Assembly: GCA_017625755.1 (NCBI GenBank)
Contig: JAGAKG010000045.1
Location: 1 to 62,827, forward strand
DNA: 62,827 bases
Source of the DNA: Clostridia bacterium
Lineage (GTDB): Bacteria > Bacillota > Clostridia > Oscillospirales > CAG-272
Direction: 5' to 3'
Shown here in pieces: positions 41,372-51,804 of this stretch. A model generated the notes under the pieces. That model made no database searches. It had not been told where the DNA came from and saw nothing but the letters and a program-made list of their open reading frames with translations. The translations under genes were made by a program, and so were the position numbers. The stretch's first letter is position 1; every line of letters begins with the position of its first letter.

Positions 41372-44300
41372 ATGAAACAGAAATTTATTGCAAAAGTATT
41401 TGTTGTTTTCATGGCTTTCATGATGTTGTTCTCTCTTTGCTCGTTCACGGTTGCGGCAGCAACAGATAATGTTGCAGTAGTGAAAGCAACGACTCAAACA
41501 ACAACGAAAGCAAAAAGACCAACATATACTCAAACTTTACTTGAAGTAAAGAAACGATTGCCCCCAGAGTCGCAAGGCTTTTGGCGTGACGGTATAAAGG
41601 AATTAAAAAAGGTAGAATCCTACGATAAGGCATTGGCTGGGGTTGTTGGTAATGTATTTGAAATCATTGATGATCCTCAAAATGCAGATTGGACGGAGAT
41701 GGGGATGGAAACCCTTAAGTCCGTTGTGAATATCTTCGCTTCTTGCTACGGATTGGGAGGCGTTTCGGATGCCATTTTTGATGGTTTAATGAACTTTGGG
41801 GATAATCCTCAATCGGAAATGCAAATTTTGCAAGGACATCTTGATGACCAATTTGACGAAGTTCACAATCATTTAGATGACATTCAAAGCGATATTGCCG
41901 ATTTGTCAACGCAAGTGGATGATTCTACAAAAGAAATCTTGGAAGCTTTGTCTAATGCCTTGGAAGCTGATTATGCAAAAGCGCAGGTAATCGCTTTCAT
42001 GTCAAGTGCAGAAGGTAATTTCAACTATACACAATTTAAGAACTATCTCTATGGTCAGACCGATGGAAGTGAAAACCCCTATTACTATACACAGGCATAT
42101 TATAACAAGCTGGTAGAATCAATTGTTGATAATTCTTCTGATGAGGTAATTAAAGAAAATTATGATGCCTTGTACAGAAGTCTTGCCTCTACTGCTCAGC
42201 ATGGCGATACCAATATCAATATGTTGTATGATTACTTGCTGTATAACGAGCAAAGCGGCAAGGAATCAATTCAGCGTTACTATTACGATTATCTGCTTTC
42301 CAACAGAGAGTTGTTAGGAGATAGAAACGCCGAATATGAGGCATTACAGTTCACATTGGATTTATATACTACTGCGTTGTTTGCAGATCATTGTATTGCT
42401 ATGTGCAACAACTATCAGTTAATGTGTATTTATGAAATGTATGGAACTAATCCTTCCCTGGATGCAAAGTATGTATACGGAAGCGGTGATAATGATTATG
42501 TAACATACGGCGAGTTGCTTCAAAATTCGGCAGCGAGCGACCGCAGACAGGCTGATTTGGAAGTCCAAATGGTTTCCGATGTAGCATATATCCTTAACAT
42601 GGAAGGTTCTGTTGTTATAGAAGATGACAATCATAATACTCGTGTTATGGCAAATTCTGATGAAACCACTTTTGGATGTGTTCAAATCAATCAAACAATC
42701 TATCTTAATAAAATGGCTGAGGATTGGTGCGACTTCTTTGGCTTTGAAACTGATGCTTTCGCTTACGAATGGTATAGTGACAAACAATATATCGGTGTCA
42801 ATGACGGCGTATTCAAGGTGAATGGATTTTACTCTTCTTTTGAAGGTGTTGTAAAATACAACGGAGAAAAAGTATATTCTGTCCCCTTTGAAATTACAGA
42901 AGTCGCAACCTTTAACGGTGGTGACGGAAGTGAAGAAGATCCGTACGTAATAAGCAATGCAGAACAATTCAAGCTCATCGCTACAACCAAAGATGGAATG
43001 AACAAGCATTACATCCTTATCGATGACATTGATTTTGAGGATGTCTCGTTTGCTCCTATTGGTAATGAGGATAAGCCTTTTAATGGCAGTTTAGACGGCA
43101 ACGGATATTCAATAAAAAATCTTGACGTGTCAGCCGATGAATACGTAGGTCTGTTCGGATATGTTGGCATATATGGCGAGATTGAAAATCTTAATGTGGA
43201 AAAATCCACGTTCACTATTAATAGCAAAAATTTTGAACATGTATATGCCGGAGCAATAGCTGCTGTTAATGAGGGTGCTATCTGGAATTGTTATGTTATA
43301 AATTCAACTGTTTCTGTAGGAGAATCAAGTGAATTGTTAAACAAACACTTATATGCTTACGCAGGTGGTGTTGCCGGATTTAGTGTAGGAAACATTAGCT
43401 ATTGTAAAGTAGACAATACTACAATAGCGGCTTCGCTTGTTAGAGATTATGGTAGCGAAGGGGATGGAAAAAATTCCACAAACGCAAATGCAGGTGGTAT
43501 TGTAGCCGCAATTGCAGAAACAGGAACAGTAACATCGTGTTATGTTAACGGTTCCTCCAAGATAAGCGCAAGTGCAACTTCGACCTGTCACGATAGTTTT
43601 TCAACACGACATCCCTATATCACGGTACGTGCTGGAGGTATTGTTGCTTCCTTTAGCGATATTGCAAAAATTGATGATGTTTGGTCAGATGCGGTTATTG
43701 AAAAGTGTGAATATCATAGAGAAAATACCGCAGGCACAGGCAATACGATGACTAATAACTGTTCTGCGAAATCTGATCAGTATGTACCGGAAATTACCGA
43801 TGAACAGAAGGCTGCAATTAAGGCAGAAAAGAAAGAATCGATTGTTTTCCCGAGCCAAACGTTAAATTACGATATTACATATTCGTTTGATTGTGAAATT
43901 GATGAGAAATATAATTGCTATGTCGACCAGCTCTATTATTGCAACGAAGAGGCATTTAAGATTGACAATCTTAACATTTTAATTAATGGCGAAGATGTAG
44001 AATATGCCATTGTGGCTTATTATAATTTCAACACCTTTAATTCTGACATCTCTACCGCAAAAGTGAATACTGTCACGGTAGTATTTATTGCTCAGTATGA
44101 AGATGAAATTATAGTGGATAGATTGCAGTTACCCATTACAATAACTGAAAATTCTGCATGTGGAATTGAAGTATCAGTTCTCCCCAATAAAACAACATAT
44201 AACAAGGATGAGGTTGTTTCTATTGCAGGAGGAAGTGTTGTGTTGAGATATCAGGACGGTTCCACAAAGGATGTTACTTCTTCTGTCGTGTTATCTTATG

Positions 44301-47300
44301 ACACCTCTAAGTACGGAAAATCGCAAGTAACTGTAAGTTATGGTGATTTTGTTACCACTTACGATATTATCGTAAATTGTACACACAGTTACAAAGGTAC
44401 AACAGTGAACCCGACCTGTACCGCGATAGGTTATACAGTTTACACATGTGAACATTGCTCGGATACTTATAAAACAGACTTTACAGGTAAGGTTGCACAT
44501 ACAACTGTAGCACAAAACGAAATTACCGCGACATGTACTGCGGAAGGAAAATATGCAGATGCATTCTGCACCATTTGTAAGCAAATTATTGAATTTGGTG
44601 AAGCAATTCCTCCTACAGGACACAATTATGCCGAAGGAACAGCTGACGCAGGAACACACTATTGCAAATCTTGTGGTCACGGGGAGGAACATCTGTTTAG
44701 AACAACCGAATACGAAACAGAGGTTCTTTGTACTTGTGTAATTTGCGATTATGTCGCTAAATTCGATGCGAACAGTAGAGATAAAATCTCTAAATTACCG
44801 AGAATCGTTGTTAGCGATGCGTATTCGTTAAACGGCGAGAACGAAATTGTTGTTTATTTGGAGCTTTACTCGAATGTGGGCATTACGAGCGCATATTTCA
44901 GCGTTTACTTTGGCGATGAATTAGAGCTTGTTAGTTATTCGTATGGAAATATTCTATACAAGCCTTCCGCTTCTGCATTTAAGGAATATTCCGATCATTT
45001 GAACGTAAGTCTTGCGCAGGCAAATACGGAAGTGGCAAATCCCAATTATGAAGCGTCTAATACTTTGTTGAAGTTAGTATTTAGAACTCCCAAAGATGCT
45101 ACAACCGGTAAAGAATATCCTATTCTTGTTGTTAACAAAGCAGAAAACAGCAATGGTACAACGAAATTCGTTGATAAGTTTACAAGCTCAACAGGCGAGC
45201 CGTTAGATTTTATCGCTTTGAATGGTAAAATCAAGGTTGTTGATAGATTGCCCGGCGACGTGATTGGCGATGGCACCATTGATTTGCTGGACGCTGTTAT
45301 TATTTCAAAGTATTCCGTTCTTGAAGGTGCTGATCGTACGGCATTCTTGGCAAGTATGATTGAACTGTACGAAACGTTTGATATTTCTTATGGTGATGTT
45401 ACATTGGATAACACATACACAAGCGCCGATGTTGTTCAAATTCTTCGTTATATCGTTGGTGGCTACGAAGCGCGTATCCTTGCCAAAGAATTCTATATCA
45501 ATCTCAACTATAACGACGGAACAGGCAGCGAAGCTAATATTTCCGCACGCTACGATGAAAATGGAAAAATCATATTGAATGGTTTGCCTGTTGTAGAGCG
45601 TGACGGTTATCGATTCGATGGCTGGTACTATGGCTTCGGAAAAGATGCCAACAAGCTTGATGGAAATTATCTGTGGAATTATGATGCAATCGAACAAACA
45701 TTATATGCCCACTATACTTTGAATTCTATTTCATTTGTTGGAAATGGTGCTACAAATGGAAGCATGGACAGCATTACTTACGGTGATATGGATGGGTGGT
45801 CGGTAGATAATGAATTTGAGAAAATCAGCAATGTGTACTTTGATAGCAAGTATTCAGAAAATGCAAACGATAGAGCTTCGCTTAAGCATACCTTTAACGG
45901 TTGGGCTCTTTCGCCTAATGGTGATATTGTTTATAGTGCAGGTCAGGTAATAAGCTTGAAGGATGACGAAATCGGAGATCTTACGCTGTATGCGATTTGG
46001 TCTACCGAATATATCACGCTTCCTTCTCTTGATAGGACAGGTTATAAATTAGGTGTATGGACAACTGATAAGGAAGGATTCACCGTTGCTGGTAATGTTA
46101 ATTCCAATTATCCCGTTACATCCGATACAACTGTCTACGCTAAATGGAATTTGATTCAGTATACCATTAATTACAACGGCAACGGTTATACATCGGGAAG
46201 CACTTCTGATATCAATGGTAGACTCCATTCCGCTGAAACGAGTTATCAATTAGCGATGAATGGATATAGCAGAACAGGTTATCACTTTGTCGGATGGAAT
46301 ACTAAAGCCGACGGATCGGGAGCCTCATTTACTGACGGAGCTGCAGTATCTTATATTGGCACGGAAATAGACAATGTGGTCACACTCTATGCTCAATGGG
46401 ATGAAAACAAGTATGATATTGTTTTCAATATCAATATTCCGTCTATTGCGAATAGTTCGAGCTATAAGGGAAAAACATCTGGTGCAATGGGCTCTTTGGA
46501 AGAATGCTTGTATGACACCAATGTTGTTTTGACGAAAAACAAATTTGCTGTAGAAGGCTGGATATTCAAAGGTTGGGCAACGAGTGCAACTGGAGATGTT
46601 CTTTACTCGGATGGTTCTACACAGCAAAATCTTGCATCTAAAGATGGCGCAAAGGTAAATTTGTATGCCGTTTGGGAAGTTGATCCCTTCACCGTAGGTA
46701 AGTATGTATTCAATGGCGTTGTTGTTGCTGATACCAACGGCAAAAATTCTTACACGGTGTATAATTACATTAACGAAACACCTCAACTTAAATGTGGTGG
46801 AAAAGTTATTGTAGATTGGTCATCGTGCGCTAACGGTAACCAAAATTATATCTCTGCAGTTAATTCTACTGGGACAAAATATGGCGGTGGAAATAATAAT
46901 TTTGATATTGCTTATGGTGTTACCGAAGTGTTCTTCATTGGAAATCCCCTGTCAATATACACAGATGTCTATATTTATACCGTAAGCTATCCTGTTGACT
47001 CCTCATTGACCATTCATATGAAGGATATGAATTTCAGTTCGGGATTAGGAATTATCAATTCTTGGTATGGCGATTCGGCTCAAGATGTAGGTATGTATTT
47101 AACCATTGATTGTTTAGGAACAAATACGATCACGGCAACGTCAAACGGTGCAACCGCTATATTAAACCACAAAAACTTGATAATCACAGGTTCTGGCAGT
47201 CTTTCTGTTGAAGGTGGAAATGGTGCAAGCGCAACCACCGATGGCGATAGTGGTTCCGATGGTGGTACAGCAATTATTGTAGACCATCTTACTGTAAATA

Positions 47301-47827
47301 TGACTGGCAAACTGACTGTTACTGGTGGTAATGGCGGTAATGGTAAAGCGGGATATAATGGTACAGGAGCTTCGTCATACACTGGTTCTGGCACAGCGGG
47401 TCAAGATGGCGGTCATGGCGGAAATGGCGGTAACGCTATCATTGTAAATTCTGCTAATATTATTACCCCTTCAAACACATATTTGTTCGGCGGTGATGGG
47501 GGCGCTGGTGCTAAAGGCGGTGATGGTGGAAACGGTGTAACCCATGAAGGAAAAGGCCCGACTAACATTCACGATGATCCCGGAAATGGCGGTGCCGCGG
47601 GTGATGGCGGTGAGGGCGGTGATGGCGGTAACACTGGTTTATCGTATGATTTAGGAAATGGTTCTTGCGGAGGCAAGGGCGGTTCTGGAGGTTCAAAAGG
47701 AACCGAGGGTTGCGCAGGATGCTTCTGGTGGGATCCGTGGATTGGCGCTAATCAGTATTGGTATGGTAGTGCTGGTGCCGCGGGAGAAGATGGCGATTCT
47801 GGTACGAATGGTAATTACAGAACCTAA
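41372..47827 (+). CDS. Giant secreted multidomain protein with dockerin, cohesin-like, GLUG and Gly-rich modules
   Basis: 2151 residues, 12 bp after the lipoprotein gene behind AAAGGAG. Signal peptide 1-28. Coiled region about 130-200. GLUG-type region about 515-650 (GSEEDPYVISNAEQFKLIA ... GLFGYVG). Ig-like about 930-1000. Three Cys-x2-Cys segments about 1003-1130 (HxC zinc-ribbon-like). Cohesin-like fold about 1142-1290. Dockerin type I about 1295-1370, with both calcium loops (GDGTIDLLDAVIISKY; TLDNTYTSADVVQILRYI). InlB_B repeats about 1373-1770. The final 200 residues are Gly/Asn-rich (GGNGGNG). No catalytic domain seen. Likely an adhesin or matrix protein held by the upstream lipoprotein. 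Confidence 0.8.
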   Translation: MKQKFIAKVFVVFMAFMMLFSLCSFTVAAATDNVAVVKATTQTTTKAKRPTYTQTLLEVKKRLPPESQGFWRDGIKELKKVESYDKALAGVVGNVFEIIDDPQNADWTEMGMETLKSVVNIFASCYGLGGVSDAIFDGLMNFGDNPQSEMQILQGHLDDQFDEVHNHLDDIQSDIADLSTQVDDSTKEILEALSNALEADYAKAQVIAFMSSAEGNFNYTQFKNYLYGQTDGSENPYYYTQAYYNKLVESIVDNSSDEVIKENYDALYRSLASTAQHGDTNINMLYDYLLYNEQSGKESIQRYYYDYLLSNRELLGDRNAEYEALQFTLDLYTTALFADHCIAMCNNYQLMCIYEMYGTNPSLDAKYVYGSGDNDYVTYGELLQNSAASDRRQADLEVQMVSDVAYILNMEGSVVIEDDNHNTRVMANSDETTFGCVQINQTIYLNKMAEDWCDFFGFETDAFAYEWYSDKQYIGVNDGVFKVNGFYSSFEGVVKYNGEKVYSVPFEITEVATFNGGDGSEEDPYVISNAEQFKLIATTKDGMNKHYILIDDIDFEDVSFAPIGNEDKPFNGSLDGNGYSIKNLDVSADEYVGLFGYVGIYGEIENLNVEKSTFTINSKNFEHVYAGAIAAVNEGAIWNCYVINSTVSVGESSELLNKHLYAYAGGVAGFSVGNISYCKVDNTTIAASLVRDYGSEGDGKNSTNANAGGIVAAIAETGTVTSCYVNGSSKISASATSTCHDSFSTRHPYITVRAGGIVASFSDIAKIDDVWSDAVIEKCEYHRENTAGTGNTMTNNCSAKSDQYVPEITDEQKAAIKAEKKESIVFPSQTLNYDITYSFDCEIDEKYNCYVDQLYYCNEEAFKIDNLNILINGEDVEYAIVAYYNFNTFNSDISTAKVNTVTVVFIAQYEDEIIVDRLQLPITITENSACGIEVSVLPNKTTYNKDEVVSIAGGSVVLRYQDGSTKDVTSSVVLSYDTSKYGKSQVTVSYGDFVTTYDIIVNCTHSYKGTTVNPTCTAIGYTVYTCEHCSDTYKTDFTGKVAHTTVAQNEITATCTAEGKYADAFCTICKQIIEFGEAIPPTGHNYAEGTADAGTHYCKSCGHGEEHLFRTTEYETEVLCTCVICDYVAKFDANSRDKISKLPRIVVSDAYSLNGENEIVVYLELYSNVGITSAYFSVYFGDELELVSYSYGNILYKPSASAFKEYSDHLNVSLAQANTEVANPNYEASNTLLKLVFRTPKDATTGKEYPILVVNKAENSNGTTKFVDKFTSSTGEPLDFIALNGKIKVVDRLPGDVIGDGTIDLLDAVIISKYSVLEGADRTAFLASMIELYETFDISYGDVTLDNTYTSADVVQILRYIVGGYEARILAKEFYINLNYNDGTGSEANISARYDENGKIILNGLPVVERDGYRFDGWYYGFGKDANKLDGNYLWNYDAIEQTLYAHYTLNSISFVGNGATNGSMDSITYGDMDGWSVDNEFEKISNVYFDSKYSENANDRASLKHTFNGWALSPNGDIVYSAGQVISLKDDEIGDLTLYAIWSTEYITLPSLDRTGYKLGVWTTDKEGFTVAGNVNSNYPVTSDTTVYAKWNLIQYTINYNGNGYTSGSTSDINGRLHSAETSYQLAMNGYSRTGYHFVGWNTKADGSGASFTDGAAVSYIGTEIDNVVTLYAQWDENKYDIVFNINIPSIANSSSYKGKTSGAMGSLEECLYDTNVVLTKNKFAVEGWIFKGWATSATGDVLYSDGSTQQNLASKDGAKVNLYAVWEVDPFTVGKYVFNGVVVADTNGKNSYTVYNYINETPQLKCGGKVIVDWSSCANGNQNYISAVNSTGTKYGGGNNNFDIAYGVTEVFFIGNPLSIYTDVYIYTVSYPVDSSLTIHMKDMNFSSGLGIINSWYGDSAQDVGMYLTIDCLGTNTITATSNGATAILNHKNLIITGSGSLSVEGGNGASATTDGDSGSDGGTAIIVDHLTVNMTGKLTVTGGNGGNGKAGYNGTGASSYTGSGTAGQDGGHGGNGGNAIIVNSANIITPSNTYLFGGDGGAGAKGGDGGNGVTHEGKGPTNIHDDPGNGGAAGDGGEGGDGGNTGLSYDLGNGSCGGKGGSGGSKGTEGCAGCFWWDPWIGANQYWYGSAGAAGEDGDSGTNGNYRT
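47205..47827 (+). repeat. Glycine-rich low-complexity coding segment
   Basis: GGTGGTAATGGCGGT-type codons dominate, encoding G-G-N-G-G-N/D runs like the Gly-rich tails of some secreted proteins. It is prone to slippage. Confidence 0.7.
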
Positions 47828-47869
47828 TATCGCCTCCCATAGAGCAACAAATTATATTTATTAAATTTT

Positions 47870-47904
47870 TGGCAGGTGCATTTTTTGCACCTGCCTTCTC
47901 TTTT
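47870..47904 (+). terminator. Terminator of the giant-protein operon
   Basis: GGCAGGTGCA-T6-TGCACCTGCC followed by TTCTCTTTT. Confidence 0.85.
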
Positions 47905-48015
47905 CAAGAACACGAAAATCCGTGACAATCCGGAAAGCGGAACAACGGTGTTTTAGACCGATTGTGCCAAACTAAAAATTATTTCCAAAAAGCGAAAAAA
48001 TTATTCAAAAAGCTA

Positions 48016-48044
48016 TTGACAAAGTAAAAATCTTATGTTAGAAT
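48016..48044 (+). promoter_or_regulatory. Sigma-A promoter for the HTH-gene leader
   Basis: TTGACA (48016-48021), 17 bp, TAGAAT (48039-48044). Confidence 0.8.
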
Positions 48045-48050
48045 AAGGCC

Positions 48051-48268
48051 CTCACGAAGATGTGAGATTCAAAATCAAATAGATGAATCAAGTGCCAAAT
48101 TAACTCTTCGGAGTAAACATAAGAGATCGCTCGACGATTCTCACAAACTGATCTGAGTCAAAAGACTCGTACTTACATATCGGCACGGAGCATCCAATTT
48201 TTTAGCGAACGAGTGCCGTTCGCTTATTGGTGTTTCCGTAAAAGCCTGTGTGTAAATACGAGTCTTTT
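48051..48268 (+). ncRNA. Structured leader ending in an attenuator-like hairpin
   Basis: About 215 nt between a strong promoter and the HTH gene. Hairpins in order: CTCAC/GTGAG (about 48050-48066), GATTC/GAATC, ACTC-TTCG-GAGT (about 48105-48116), and a large closing stem AAGACTCGTACTTACA (48162-48177) / TGTAAATACGAGTCTT (48251-48266). The closing stem encloses AGCGAACG/CGTTCGCT and is followed at once by TTTTTG, then AGGAGG. Its shape is that of a transcription attenuator or of a target for an antisense RNA. No named family was recognised. Confidence 0.6.
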
Positions 48269-48291
48269 TGTTTTGTCATCAGGAGGTAAAA

Positions 48292-48579
48292 ATGAAACAC
48301 AAAAATTTCTTTATCGTTCCCAATCAAATATTCGAGCTTGGATTAAAGCCGAAAGAGTTCGTGGTCTATTGTTGTTTGCTCAGGCACAGCGATAAGAACA
48401 CCGATAACTGTTTTCCATCGCGCCGACTCATCGCAGACGAGTGCAGCATGGATAAGAAAACGGTTGACTCTGCGCTCAAGGAACTTGAAGCGCGAGGACT
48501 CATTAAGAAGGTGTGCAGATACCGAGAGAACGGTTCCCGGACAAGCAATATGTACTACCTCGCCTCGCTCTTGGAATAG
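48292..48579 (+). CDS. Small helix-turn-helix protein of the mobile element
   Basis: Ninety-five residues: 'MKHKNFFIVPNQIFELGLKPKEFVVYCCLLRHSDKNTDNCFPSRRLIADECSMDKKTVDSALKELEARGLIKKV', a winged HTH_36-type domain like the DNA-binding start of Firmicutes replication-initiator and element regulators. AGGAGG is 5 nt before the ATG at 48292. It stands behind the structured leader and before 850 bp of non-coding sequence. It probably regulates or starts element DNA processing (inference). Confidence 0.75.
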   Translation: MKHKNFFIVPNQIFELGLKPKEFVVYCCLLRHSDKNTDNCFPSRRLIADECSMDKKTVDSALKELEARGLIKKVCRYRENGSRTSNMYYLASLLE

Positions 48580-49430
48580 CGTAGAAATTCCTTATGGGTG
48601 GCTTCAGATATTCGTACCCATAAGAAGATTAAAAAGAGCAAGAAATTACCAACAGAAAAGAAGAATATATAGAGAGGCTGCGTTGCCACGGCAGCCCGAT
48701 TTTCGCCTGTCGAAAATCAAGCAGGTGAAAGAGTCGGGGTGGTAAACCACTTCCGCCTCATCTCACGTCCGCCGGCAACGCCGACAACATAAAGGTTTGT
48801 GGCACACCCCACCTTCCAATTTTGGCGGGTCTGTAAAATCATCTCTGCCAATGGAATCGGGGTGGTGAAAGCTGAAAGTCCTAAGAAAATAAAGACATTC
48901 ATCGGGGCTGTTGCGAGGTGGTAAGCAGATTTTTAGATGAAAATGGGCAACGCCTGATCCTTCTTTTCTTCTGCCGTAAATATCCCCGTGTAAGCCCCAA
49001 GAAAGCCCTGTGTGGCGATTTGATAAGGAGAGCGGCCAAGTACGCCGAACACCGTTGATAACGCAGAAATCGGGCTAAATGCAAAAGAGTGAGATAGACC
49101 GCCTTCGCCCGATTTTGTTGCAGGAATAAGCGTGGCGACATTGAGCCGCCACGCAGGTTACTATGCACGGCAATGCCGAGCAAAAACGGGCTGTTTTCGG
49201 GCTTTTTCGGGCATTTTGAGCCTCTTTTGTCTAAATTCAGAGCGATTTTCTAAGGCGACATTGTTGCGCAAATTTCAGATCTCGGTCGCCATGGTTGCGC
49301 ACAAAATCCCGAAAGTGCCGATGAAATAAGGGCTTTCTCGCGCGCAAACGAGGCGACATAGCCCTAAAATGCCAAAATTCAATACTCATTGCCTCTGTAC
49401 TTACATTAAAATTTTACGGAGGATTCAGAA
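48580..49430. other. 850-bp non-coding region with short repeats, within the element
   Basis: No reading frame here has a ribosome site and sensible protein. TCGGGGTGGT occurs at 48733 and 48857, with a variant TCGGGG...GGTGGTAA at 48902. GGCGACAT[T/A]G occurs near 49134, 49254 and 49351. Hairpins include GATTTTCG/CGAAAATC (about 48699-48719) and GTGGCG/CGCCAC (about 49132-49152). It could be an origin/transfer site, a decayed gene, or an RNA locus; I cannot decide. Confidence 0.45.
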
Positions 49431-49685
49431 ATGAAAGAAAACGAATTTGTGCTTGAAAAAGCAATCAACACCCCAACCGGCAATGAGTATTCGAGAGATG
49501 AACACATCGCAATTGCACGAAGAACAAAGTATTATTCTCGTCACGGCGTTGTGCTTACGAGAAGAAATTACAGCATAGGCGGTATGATCTATCAAGTAAA
49601 TTCTTTCTTCTGCTCGTCAAGGTGTCCGTCAGCAAACGAAGGACTTAAGCGACTTATGCAACAAGAGATTGAAAACAATTCTTGA
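49431..49685 (+). CDS. TnpW-like small transposon protein
   Basis: Eighty-four residues. The C-terminal half 'VLTRRNYSIGGMIYQVNSFFCSSRCPSANEGLKRLMQQE' follows the TnpW pattern (R-x-I-G-x-T-x-Y-x-V-x-x-x-F-S ... K-x-x-R-L-I). TnpW proteins accompany TnpX-type large serine recombinases in Tn4451/Tn5397-like elements. GGAGG is 8 nt before the ATG. The function is not established; the position just upstream of the recombinase supports the call. Confidence 0.7.
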   Translation: MKENEFVLEKAINTPTGNEYSRDEHIAIARRTKYYSRHGVVLTRRNYSIGGMIYQVNSFFCSSRCPSANEGLKRLMQQEIENNS

Positions 49686-49700
49686 ACTTGCAGAAAAACG

Positions 49701-49730
49701 CTGGACTTTGAAACCGATTGATGATATGTT
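49701..49730 (+). promoter_or_regulatory. Element-type promoter and hairpin before the recombinase
   Basis: CTGGAC (49701-49706), 18 bp, TATGTT (49725-49730), the same as at 37563. AAACCGATTGA (49711-49721) pairs with TCAATCGGTTT (about 49763-49773), giving a long hairpin that encloses the -10 and predicted start. Confidence 0.6.
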
Positions 49731-49734
49731 GTAG

Positions 49735-51426
<1,692 letters not shown>

Positions 51427-51441
51427 AGCCTAAAACGGAAT

Positions 51442-51469
51442 AGGACGGACAGTCGAAGCTGTCCGTCCT
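51442..51469 (+). terminator. Palindrome after the recombinase gene
   Basis: AGGACGGACAG/CTGTCCGTCCT, 11-bp stem with 6-nt loop, without a strong T-run. Terminator or recombination-related palindrome. Confidence 0.55.
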
Positions 51470-51495
51470 ACATACCGAGTACCGCCTATACGCAG

Positions 51496-51540
51496 TTAAT
51501 ATCCTTATGAGAAACTGCGTAAAGGTGTGTGCGTTCTTTG
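51496..51540 (-). repeat. Right copy of the 45-bp inverted repeat
   Basis: TTAATATCCTTATGAGAA (51496-51513), 10 bases, GGTGTGTGCGTTCTTTG (51524-51540): the exact reverse complement of the two blocks at 37350-37394. It directly touches the CCA end of tRNA-Glu. CGCAGTT/AACTGCG flank the inner block as a hairpin. Confidence 0.7.
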
Positions 51541-51613
51541 GTGACCCGTGGGAGAATCGAACTCCCGTTACCGCCGTGAAAGGGCGGTGTCTTAGCCGCT
51601 TGACCAACGGGCC
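51539..51613 (-). tRNA. tRNA-Glu (UUC)
   Basis: On the minus strand: acceptor GGCCCGT/ACGGGTC, D-loop GGTCAAGCGG, anticodon stem CCGCC-CTTTCAC-GGCGG with anticodon TTC, T-loop GTTCGATTC, encoded CCA. A complete cloverleaf. Confidence 0.95.
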
Positions 51614-51615
51614 GG

Positions 51616-51692
51616 TGGTAGCGGGAATTGGACTTGAACCCATGACCTACCGGGTATGAACCGGTTGCTCTAGCCAACTGAGCTATCCCGCC
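51616..51692 (-). tRNA. tRNA-Met (CAU), elongator type
   Basis: Minus strand: acceptor GGCGGGA/TCCCGCT (G-U at pair 1), D-arm AGCTCAGTTGGCTAGAGC, anticodon stem ACCGG-TTCATAC-CCGGT, T-loop GTTCAAGTC, encoded CCA. The T-stem has one mismatch. Lacks the three G-C pairs of initiator tRNA. Confidence 0.92.
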
Positions 51693-51804
51693 ATTTTTGC
51701 CTGACTCACATCAAGCGCTTGAACATTATACCACATCAGACGATATTTGTCAACACTTTTTTTGAATTTTTTCTTCTTTATTTTATTTTTCTCGATATAT
51801 TGAT

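Noticed and set aside
48899..49183. 94-codon minus-strand frame in the element's non-coding region
   Set aside because: No ribosome site and no domain; overlaps repeats and hairpins.
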